A DNA stretch of 64,000 nt. It comes from Arbacia lixula. Lineage: Eukaryota; Echinodermata; Echinoidea; Arbacioida; Arbaciidae. Positions 48,001-59,700 of this stretch are shown here, piece after piece; within the stretch, counting starts at the first letter, position 1, and every line of letters begins with the position of its first letter. The notes below the pieces were generated by a model. It ran no database searches and was not told the origin of the DNA. It saw nothing but the letters and a program-made list of their open reading frames with translations. The translations under genes and the position numbers were made by a program. The stretch is taken from the NCBI GenBank assembly GCA_963669155.1, contig OZ022584.1:16795417-16859416 (forward strand). The letters are read 5' to 3'.

Positions 48001-51000
48001 AATATAAAGACATACAGTGTAGTAATGGCTTCATCATAAAGAAATTATCAAAACAAAATGTAATATAAAGGAAATTAAGATTGTATACATTAATAGCACG
48101 GGTGAGCAGTGTATTGGACAAGTGAAAAAAAGAGGTAGTTAAGAACGGAAGAATCAATATTGTGTCTATTTATTTTCTAATTATAGATTCGTGAAGACAT
48201 GGAGCTAGAGGACTTGGCCAAGATGTACATCAGGGAAACCATCAAGAACGAGTGCTGGGACTCTATGATCAACAAGGGGCGCAGCATCAAGGTGAGTGTG
48301 TTCCCATTCCCCCCTCTAGAAACGTAAACCAAAGCGTTAATCAGGTGAATAGAGACACACCTAATCTTGTTTCATTGTTTGATTTGTATATACTTCTCTC
48401 TCTGAATGGAATTGCTGGTCATTGCAGATAAGAGGGTAAATTCAACCAGAGAATATTATCTGGATGAATGTTCATTTTGGAAATGTATGTGCTCTCAAAG
48501 CAAGTGTGTTCACATTTTCTCCCAGAAACGTAGACCAAGGCATAAATCTGGTGAATAAAGACGCACCTAATCTTGTTTTATTGTGTGATTTGTGTTAAGA
48601 AATGACTAAGGATATTTTAACCGCATCAAAATATTGTTGTTTGTCATTACGAGGATGTGTTAGAAAATTTGACTGGAAAATAACATTTTGATGAGGAAAT
48701 GTTCCTACTGGTTGTGTGTTCTCTCCTCCATTAACAGGATGAACTTAAAACTAGATTTGTTTAATGTTAACTTTATCAGTAAAACTTTGAAAAGATAATG
48801 TCAGATTATTTGTTAGCTAGATGGAGAATTTGAATGAAACTTTGCAGGAAGATATGGAAAGAGGGTGATGCAAATTGATGAAAAGATAAAATCAAATTTT
48901 TCATTAGCTAGATTGAAAATGTCTATGAAACTCTGCAGAAGGATACCTGACCATTGAGGCAACGGCTTTCAGGGTCTTTACTGCCAACCAAGTATTTTAG
49001 TTGCAAACTGCTCACTCTGTTTTTGTGGATTATTTCATTTGGTTCACCTTTGCACTTCTGTTTCTTGTCAGGCTTTCCACTTTGCCCTAGAGGTCAGCAA
49101 TTACCCGATGAGAGATAGGAGTAAGGAGGAGATTGAGGAACTGGAGTTTGTCAGTAATGTCAGACGCATTGAAGTAGCTGAGATGGCGGTAAGTGGCATG
49201 TCAGACGCCGTCAAGCCCGACTCTTATATGCAAGAAACCACAGCTTTTGTCACTATTATGCTATTATCTGGATATTTTAGAACATTTGCATGTCATTTTG
49301 ATCTGATTTGATTTATGTGATTCCTGCCTTTTATGTACAGTACATGTTTCAACTTCATGAATAATGAACAACATGATTGTTCATTATTACCTGAATGAGG
49401 CATTTTGGAGACACGATATAAACGCGTATTTTGTCTGTCTAACTGATTAACTCAACATAAACTACGTCACAATGGCTCGGTCAGCGATCAGCTGAATGAC
49501 GAGTGACCATAATATTCGTACACCCCTCCTCCCTGAAAAAAGTTATTTTCCAATTGCACCTACGTACAATAATTAGCGGTCCATAATATCCGTATTCCGA
49601 GCTCATCAATCCCCAACGCATGCGCGTATCAACATACGCATACGCGTATCAATATCTCACAGAATGCAGGTACAACATGCACAGAGCCCATTTGTGCTGA
49701 ATAACTGCAATGTTACCATAAACTACTACTCGAAGTAAAAAGACATGAGCAAACCTGTAAATAGCTGTTGGTGTTAGCCTTTACAAACTGTTAGGAGTTA
49801 CTTTCAAAGTTTCTTGTTTCTTGTTCCTATTCCTAAAATGTTCAGCTTGCCATTGCCATTAACAATTTATTTGTGGAGATCATAAAAAGAAAGTAAATTG
49901 CAAACATGACAAGAATTGACACTAAAGGCTTGACCAAGGTAAGTCCAACAATTTAGTTATATAATCTATCAATATGTTAGTTTAATGTACCAGAAAGAGT
50001 TGAACAGGTAATAATAATAATATTGACTGGCGTTACTTTCGGGAGATACCAAAAATATTTCCCTCACTAGACCCATATTGCCCTCGTCTTCGACTCGGGG
50101 CAATATGAGACTAGTTTGGGAAATATATTTGGTATCTCCCTCAAGGCCAGTCAATGTTATATAATTATTCTAATCGTTTAACAAAGCTATATAAATCTGT
50201 ACATAATCGTGTGTCTGAAAATACTCAGATTACAAGATGTGAAATACAGAACAGCTAAGAAGACCTGCTAATTTTTTAAGCAGATTGGAGTAAATATTAC
50301 CCCATATCATTTTAAGGGATTTGTTGAATCCTTAGCATGGTGATGAACTGGTGTAATCAAAGAAAGAAGAGATTGGGATTTTGGTATGCAGAATCATATT
50401 CTATTACTGAGACATGTACATGTATGTATTTAATATGTTTTTATTTAGGGGAGTAACAGCAACTTGTCAGCAATTGCATTTAGTTTTTGTTTTTCTCCAG
50501 GCACGCAAGGAAATTGTTGAACTTGGAGCTCAGAGTACTGTAAGTTCACATTCCATTTATAAATGCCAACTATCAATCTTTCCACATGCATTTGTATTAT
50601 AGATACTGTTTTAGTGTTATGAATGTACCTAAGTACATTGGATAAATGTTGTAGGCTAAATGAGAAGATGAATCTTGAGAGAAAGGAAGATAGGGAAGAC
50701 TAACTGATTCACCTACCAACCACATTCGTCCCACAACTTCTTTATGAAACAAAAACTCTCTGTAATAAGATTGATTGATCAATCTTTTGGACCCTTTTTT
50801 CTTTGCTTATTTATTAACAGATTATTATTACGGAGATTAACAGCAAAGCAAAGATAATTATAAATATAGATGATTACATAGCTATGCGTAAGTAACAACC
50901 ACTTGCATTACATGTAAGAACACAAAGGTAAACACAATTTTAATTTATGCACAAGATTTTAAAGACACATACTTTTTCATCCAAAAGCCTTGTTTTTCGA

Positions 51001-54000
51001 GTTCAAAGTATTGTTGAAATCTATTTTTGATATGAATGTGCAAAAAAGATCATGGTAAAATAAAATAAATACTTCATGTGATTTGATTTTACAAAAAATT
51101 GTTCTATTCATGTGATATATTAATTTGTTTGTCATGCGTGTAACAATACATGTATTTAGAAATCGATATCTTCATAAGAAAAATTAAAGTTCAATAAATT
51201 AAATGATCTTTATTATTACGCCCCCCCCCCAGCAACCCGGTGAGAACGAGGAGGGGGATGAGGAGTCGGAGGAGGGGGACACCACAGGGGACCAGGCGGC
51301 CATCACGGGGTCCTTGGGGGGCCAGTACGGAGGGGGTAACGACCTCTTTTACAGCCAGTTTGAGCTGCACACCCGCCAGCAGAAACAGAACCAGATTGTG
51401 CTGCTGCAGGTAAGGGCTGATTGGCTGCAGACGTACTCAAATTCACCAAGAGCAGCCGAGGGGCAGCCAAGAGTAACTATATTTAAGACCAGACAAGAGT
51501 AGCCAAAATTAGCGAAGAAGCTGCCAAGAGCAGCAGAAGACACTAGGAGGCACCCGAAGACACACGGTAGACCTCTGCAGGACACCTAAAATGGTTGTTC
51601 GGTGAATTGAATCAGTATGTTAGAAGAATTTCCCAGGAAACCAGAAAATCTCTTAGTGGCCTCTGCGTGGCGATTACAATGAATCTTATGAATGATATTT
51701 AGATCTCTATCTCTTGGCTGCTCCTTGTGGCTTTTAGTACGACCCGCTTTTTGCAACAATTGATCGCAACTTAGATTGCGATTGATATCAGTCATTACTC
51801 TGTACATTAGAGAGAGGAGATAGATCAATAATAAATCTTTATAAAAGAGCTTTCTCATGTTTTTGTAGAGGAATAAATTATAAACTTGAAACTTCATATA
51901 CAGATTGCATTGTCCATATTCACAAAGGAGTTGCTGTGGCATATACGGTAAGCAAGTTGCGCTTGTGTGCACACTTTGAAAAGGTTGAAAAAGGTTGAAT
52001 AATGAATACACACACATTCTGGATAGGGTGCTAAATTCACACTAGTTTCTCTGGTTCAGACCATACTAATCAAATTAGTCGAGATCAATTGTGATGTAAA
52101 CCATAATAAGCATCCTAGGCAAAATGCACGCAATCATTATTGGACTGTTTTAAAGTGCATGTGCTCAATCAAGTGCACTTTTTGCTTATAAGCCACAAAA
52201 ATTCCTATGTGAACTCAGGCCAATAAGTCCGTTTCTTCCCCCATCAGTTAGATGCTTAAATGTCAGCTTTTTAGGAGTGGTAAAGACTAGCTATTTGGGG
52301 CAGTATTTTGCAGAAAAAAAAATTAATTCCAAAACTGCCTTACCTATACTGAGTAGGTATTCTGAAAACTGACTTCAGTCGAAAACTGGGCCAATAAGGC
52401 CAATAGCTCTTATGGATTGTAGGGTACGGAATTATTTTTTCTATTATTATTATTCTAATAAATGCTCTATTGATGTTATCATTATCTTTATCTTCATCCC
52501 TTTCCTTTCAATTCCACTTCCATGTTTACACCATTAGTGGATTAATTATGACAAAAGAGTACAACAACTGTTGTTACAATTTTATCAATAAAATGATTTT
52601 TCTATAGGACGCCATCTACCGCATCAAGCAGACATTCAACAAGCAGTTTGACGAGGTCTTCCGGCAGCGGGAGCAGGAAATCACGCGCATTGAGGAGAAG
52701 AACCTGCGCATCAGCAAGATCCTGGAGGATCTGGCCAGCAAAGACGCCATCTGGCAGCCTCAGCTGGACGAGGACGAACGGCCGGAAAAACTCTTGACCG
52801 TGGAAGACAAGGAGGTGAGGCTAGACTGACGCTTCATTATTATGTTGTTAGAATGTTAGACCGATTAAAAACAGCAAGTGTGAAGAGTGAAGAATGGCTA
52901 GGTGAAAACTTTTGATCACTGAGGATACAGATATGAGGCTATGGAAAGTACTGACAATCAAGAACGAGGCTTGACCAGTGACCCAGCAGCCATCTGGCAT
53001 ATTGATCTGTACATGAAATAATTTTTTTCTTTTTATTGTTAGATTAGCAGACCCATCTTTTGTTGGAGATTCAATTCAAGTGCGCCGTCTAGTGCAGAAA
53101 TAGGCAGGTGTAGTGGCCTGTATGTTACATAAAACATTGAAGGCATACAAAGTTCTAAAAAGAAGTTGATTTTCAAAAAGACAGAAAATATTTAACTTAG
53201 AGTTAAGCGTTTGATTAAAAGTCTGACTAGTCATAATGAAGTTGTAAAAATTGTAATTGTTAGGTGGTAAGCCCTTACATCCGTTTGTAATCGGAGAAAC
53301 AAGACAATGTCTTGTGTGAAGCAGTCAGGATGTAATACAGAGATTATGATTATGAAATATTTTTCTTTCTTCTCAGATTTTTCTCATCTAGTAACTTTTT
53401 ACATTTGCTTTCCTATATTTTCATGGTAGGTGGAGGTACATCGACAACATGTTTGTATGAATGTATTTGTTCACCTATTTTCTACTGACAGCTCTCAATA
53501 CTCCCCCAAATTACTGTACAGCTGGTCTTTTCCTCATTGTAGTAGCAATTAAGGATGTATCTTGACATTTAAGGACACTGTCCATCTCTTGTATTTACCT
53601 GCATCCAGGTTACCGTGGCAAAGTTTGTGAGTGCGGAGCAGCAAGCCAAGTTGGAGGAGGAGGCACAGTTGGAGGAGGAGCGCAAATTGGCTGCCAAGGG
53701 AGACAACGCCCGAGAGAGGGCGCTAGACAAGATGATGGGAGGCGTGCTGGAAATTAAGAAGGAGGATGAACTTAAGAAGGTAGGAGAAAGTGGGGAGGGG
53801 GGGGGGAAAGGAGGGAGAAGGAGGGAAAGACAGGTGGGGTTGAATAGAAGCTGGCAGCTAAGGTGGATAGCATCAGGAGGTGGGGGGGGGGGGGAGCTAG
53901 ACAATATGGAAATTAAGGAGGATGAACTCAAGAAGGTAGGAGAAGATGGAAAGGGAAGAGAGGAGGAGGAGGGAGAAAGAGAGGGGGAGTGTAGAGGTGG

Positions 54001-56595
54001 GATGGAACAGAAAATGGCTGCTAAGAGGGACAACATCAGGGAAGGGCCCGAGACGGAATGATGGGAGGGCTTGCAGAAAATCAAACAATACGATGAACTC
54101 AAGGGATGTAGAAGTAGGAGGAAGAGGGAGTGGAGTAAGAAGAAGAGGGGAGAAGGAGGAAGGGGCAGGAAGGAAGGAGGAAGAAGAACAGAGCAAGAAG
54201 AATGAACACAAAATGTAGCTGAGAATGGACAAAGAAGAGGAAAGGTGAAGTTGAGGAGGAACATGAGGAACATGAGAACAGATGGCAGAGGGAGAAGAAT
54301 AGGAAGAAGAATGCCAAAGTGCCTAGAAATAAGGAAATATAATCATGGTTATGGTATTATTGGTGATGATAACAATGATGATCACGATGACATTGGTAGT
54401 AATAGTGATTTTAACATGATGATTTAACATTGAAAGTTAAAGATTGGTACCATCTCAGTGAATGATATCTTGTCTCCCCTCTCCAAATAGGACATTCCGG
54501 TACCCATCTTCATGACAGTGAAGGGCCAAGACGAGTGGAGTGATGAGGAGAAGAAGCTGGCTGCTGACTACGAGCGTCGAGTCAAGGAGCTGAACGAGGA
54601 GAGGGAGAAGTATAGGAAGGTATGACCAACCACATTAACTCGTAGCCTGCCAGCGACAGTACCACTCCATAGGATGTGGATGTATTAGTGGTGCACAAAT
54701 ATACGCCAGTGACACAAAGAGTTCAATCTACTGTAATGGATGTTTCATGTAATGCGCTCCTTGTAAAATGCACATATCTCTTCACTTCTCTTCTCTTCTT
54801 CTTCTTCTTTTCTTCTCTTTTCTTCACTTTTTTTTCTCTTTTCTTCTCTTTTCTTCTCTATTCTTCTCTTTTCTTTTCTATTCTTCTCATTTCTTCTTTT
54901 TTCTTCACATTTCTTCTCTTTTCTTCACTTTTCTTCTCTTTCCTTCTCTTTTCTTCTCATTTCTTCACTTTTCTTCACTTTTCTTCTCTTTCTTCACTTT
55001 TCTTCTTTCTTCTCCTTTCTTCTCTTTTCTTCTCAGGAATCATTTTACATTTCTTTTAGTTATGTTGTGTGATGCAGTATGTCATGTGTATGTATGGCTG
55101 ATACATGGATCCGTGGAGCTGATACATGGATCCGTGGAGCTGATACAAAGAACTAAAGACTGAGTGTTGTAACAAGCCGTGATCACAGATGGATATGACA
55201 CTTAAATTGATAGATTGATATCTGTAGTTCTCATACCATGAGGAGTACTTTCTCTTTCTGCACTTACATTTAACTAAAGTAATTTATTACACATTTATTG
55301 TATTTAAAATAATGTAATTTTATAAACTGTAACTTTTACATCCTTTCTGTCCCCTCCATCTCCCTTGCCCCTCCCCAGACCCTGGAGGCAGAACTGAAGA
55401 AACTACAGACCATCATCGCAGACACCACAGCTAACTTTGATGAGAAGCTCATGAGTCTGTTTGCTAAGAAAGTCAAGACTGAGTTGGCTCTCTTCCAGGT
55501 GAGCATCCATTCTCCCGTTGCCCTGTTGCATAAGACTCACCATTGATGGTAACTACCATGGCAACATCCCTTGACAGCCAATCAAATTCAAGGTCTCCAT
55601 GGAGGTTGCCATTGGTAGCAAAGTCACCATCAATGGTAAGTTTTATGCAACAGGACCCTGATCGTGATCATTTTAGGTGAACACAGATGCCTAAAATATA
55701 TACTGAATACACCCAGTAGTAAGAATGGCATGCTCCAACCTATAGATGAATGAATTAAAAACAATTAACCCGTTGAACACGCATATTTGCAAGCTGGCTT
55801 TTATCTCCTAAAATACTTAACAGCGCAACTCACGCATAATCTGCTGTATGGACAATAGACAACAGGCTATGAATAAACTTAAAATACCTCATAGGACACC
55901 CTTTGGTGCCTGCAGGTCAATGGCAGATTTGACATCCTAACTGGACCAGGGTTCATAGTGCCCCCAAACCTAACTGTGAGCAACAGTTTAATTCATTTAC
56001 ATTCAACTACAGGATGAAGTGTTCTTTCCTTACTACTTAAATTTCCTTTTTAAATTGAAATTACCATCGAAAGCCCTTATATTTCATTCTTGCTAGAATG
56101 ACCTACTCTTTTATTTTCCACAATTAGTTTTATTTTCCACAACTTGAATTTAAAAAGACAATACAATCAATACGAGAGATAGAAAACATCAAAAATATCA
56201 GATAAGATATATCAAGAAATACAATAAATGCAGTATTAAATGGAACCATTTAATCCCAGCAATAACCTACTAATTTTGTATCACATAATCCCATTAATCC
56301 CATTAATCCCATCAATCCCATCAATCCCATCAATCCCATCAATCCCATCAATCCCATCAATCCCATCAATCCCATTAATCCCAATAATCCCATTAATCCC
56401 ATTAATCCCCTTGTTATCCCCCTTGCAGGAGGAGCTGAAGATCCTGCGTCTGAGCCGTGTGCTGATGATTGAGGATGAGCTGGATGCTAGGGAGGAGGAG
56501 CTGACGAGGATGCTGAACCTCAAGAAGGCTCTCAAGGTGAGACAGAGAGAAAGAGGGAGGAAGGGAAAGAGAGAGAGAGAGGGGGAGGTAGGGAA

Positions 56596-56660
<65 letters not shown>

Positions 56661-56738
56661 GAGGAGGAGGCAGAGAGAGAGAGGGGAAAGAGAGAGAGAG
56701 GGAGAGAAAGAGAGGGAGGAGGGAGAGAGACAGGGAGA

Positions 56739-56769
<31 letters not shown>

Positions 56770-59700
56770 GGGAATAAAAGAAAGGGTAAGAGGAGTAGAG
56801 AGGAAGAGTGAGAGAAAAGGGGAGAAAAAGAGAGCAAAAGGAGGAGAGAGAAAGGACGAGAAATAGGAAAAGTGAATGAGAGTGAGAGATGGGGGATTGA
56901 GAGAGAAAGGAAGGAGAAATTCAGCTGGATGATAAACCTCAAGAAAGCTTTCAAGGTGACTCGGAAAGAAAGAGATGGAGAAAGTGAGAGAAAGAGAAAT
57001 AGAGGGAGAGACAAGGAGGATGAGCAGTGCAGGGACAGACACATAATCTGCCTTTAACTGAAAACCCTGCTGTGCTTTGCATTCCAGGGCAAGAGCGTGA
57101 CATCGATGGCCCAGGCCAAGAAGCTGGTGGAGCAGTACCGGGACACGTATGACATCCGGGTCGCCGAGGACAAGGTCATGGAGAAGAACTTCCGCAAGGA
57201 CTTCCATGACGTCCACCCTGTACTGGTGGATCAGCTCTTCAAGCTTTACAGACGAAGACCCAGGTACGTCACACAAACGGGAATGGATGGTTACGTAGAA
57301 TAAAAGTTTAATTTGGCTTTTTGTCATTAGAGGTACAGAAATATACTCTGAACCCTTTTTTTTCAGATGAGCTTGAGTTCGACAAACTTTTCTTGAAATT
57401 AGTTTTTGAGCACTCATGTAGTTTAATTTGTTCAGTTATAGTCAGAGTAGTACTATGTTATTGTTTTTAATGTACAATTGAATAAATGCATACAAATTGT
57501 GGGATATGAATAAACACATCAATTTGATTATTCCCCTTTATGAAGGGAAAAATGCATTGTCTTTCTAAAGCTTGTTCTTAGCCCAATTATATCATTTTCA
57601 TAGACACAGGGACCCACTGGATTTTGACACCAAAGGGGTTAACTCATTTCTAATTCTCAAACATCAAAGCACTTAGGCCAGAGGCATTGAATTTTGGAAA
57701 TTAGAAGGAATATATTCCAGAGATAAAGCATTGCTGTTAACGTGTAGACGTGTCAGTGATCTTACTCTCATAGAAGAAACTCAGGGAAACCCTGATTCCT
57801 GTAAGCTCTGGGTGAACTCCATCCTAATTCCTAAACCTCAATCCGCAGGGGCCACAAGCATGCTCGGAAGGGATCTGCCTCAGCTCAGGCGGAGACTCCG
57901 GTCCAGGCGGCCGCCAACCCATACGGAGAGCGACCCCTATCGGCCCGGCAGCCCCACACCACAGCCGCGATGGTTAGGGCCTTGGACGAGCTCAACGACG
58001 AAAGCAACATCCCGGAAGGCATCGAGCCCCACACCTGGGCGCACATGTGTGACCTCCGCAAGGAGAAGGTCATCAGTGAGCAGGAGGTAAGTCTTCCACG
58101 CTTCTGTTGCCAATTTGCCTCCCCAGAACGTCAATATTCCAGTCAATTAAACATTCATAATTTACTGATCAATTCTCCCTATAGCATATAGCTCTCCGAA
58201 TCTGAACGCGTGTGGTGCTCTTTTTTTTTTACCTTTAATTCTTTAATATTTGTTGCACATGTAATTCTAACAGAAACATTTCCATGAATTAATAACAGAG
58301 TTACCGAGAAACACTGCCCTCATTTGTCTGTGTGTGCACCAGGTGAAGGCACATGCGTTGACCCTGGCGGACATGAATGGCTACCTGCAGCGACGTCATG
58401 AGGAGGACGAGAGACTCAAAACAGAAATTGATGACCTCCTTGATGCACTCAACAGGTGAATATCAGTTTAGATATTTCATTTTTATTCCCATGCCGTGTG
58501 AGAACATACTAAAATTTGTGAGTAATCAGTGAATTTTTCGCATATTCAAAATCTTGATGTCTCAATCTCAAGATATCAGTATGCCAGTATTCCAATCTTA
58601 CAGCTTCATACGATTTCAATTATTTTATATCGTGATACTTCAATATTTCAATATTCTGAATACCAACATACAATTCTTCACAAGAGAGGTTTAAGGTACA
58701 CCATGTGTAAAGTCCTGGGAGGACTGAGATAAGAAACGCACGCACGCCATAAGTACCGCCACTCAGCTAGCAAACACTCACTCCTGAAGACGGACAGTCA
58801 ATCTGCCCGAAACGTCGAGTCTACCTCTCTACTCATCAGCTCTTCACGCTTTCTGGTTTACAGTCCTTTTCAGGACTACACTCATTTCGAAAGAATACTC
58901 TACTTTCAAATCTCCACTTTCTCGCCTGTCCATTTCACCTTCAATTCTATCCACGTTTTCTCATCTCAGTCCTCCCAGGACTTTACACATGGTGTACCGT
59001 AAACCTCCCTCGTGATTGATCATACCACCATGCAAACCTTCAAACATCATACAATTCTTCTTCCGTCCATGTGTGAATCTGTTCTGCTAGGCTGCGAGAG
59101 GAGCGGCTGCGGTTCACCTGTAACCTGGAGGTGCAGCTGGTGCTGAAGCAGGGACAGGTGGAGATCGCGGTGGACGCATTCATCCCAGACTTCTGCGACA
59201 GTGTGCTGCTACACCGCAGTGTGGTGGAAGACCTCAACGCCAGTATCCGGGTGAGTGAGATCAACTCGGAGCCACGATGCTATCTAGGTTATAAGTGCAG
59301 TACCTTGATTGTATTTTGCCTTGTTTTTGCCTCGCCTGAACGAAGTTCGGCTCAGACCTAGTAATCACTTTTCCTGTTGGTCTAGAGGTCTGTTATACCC
59401 TTTTCTCATTAAGTTTTCTTAGCCCTGTACTATCCTTAGCCCCGGACTATTTTTTGAAGCTTTTCACACTGGCATTTCTTTGGTAAAAACCAATGTGAAC
59501 AGAAAGAGGTCTAAGCTTAGCCCCATACTATAGGTGGGGCTAAGGCCCCCCTTAGCCCCACCTTTAGTAATAAGGAAATTTTTGCCAGTGTGAAAAGCAT
59601 GTTAGTCTGTGAGTCTATTTTGGTTGAACTTTCATTTTCTTTATTTCTGCATCAATTGTGTTCATACTTGGTACAAATGAGCCTTGAGGAAAACCACTTG

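Noticed and set aside
53569-54273. 234-codon Ser/Leu/Pro-rich frame on the - strand
   Set aside because: Antisense of a purine-rich intron and of CFAP43 exon 22; low complexity explains the lack of stops.
54768-55163. Phe/Ser-rich frames of 127-131 codons as membrane proteins
   Set aside because: Products of the TTTTCTTCTC repeat; no start context or splice support.
56240-56866. 208-codon Ile-Pro then Arg/Glu-rich frame on the + strand as a separate gene
   Set aside because: It is the 9-bp array, CFAP43 exon 25 and the GA tract read through without splicing.
56281-57417. 378-codon frame on the - strand
   Set aside because: Antisense to CFAP43 exons 25-26 and made mostly of GA-tract and 9-bp-array sequence.
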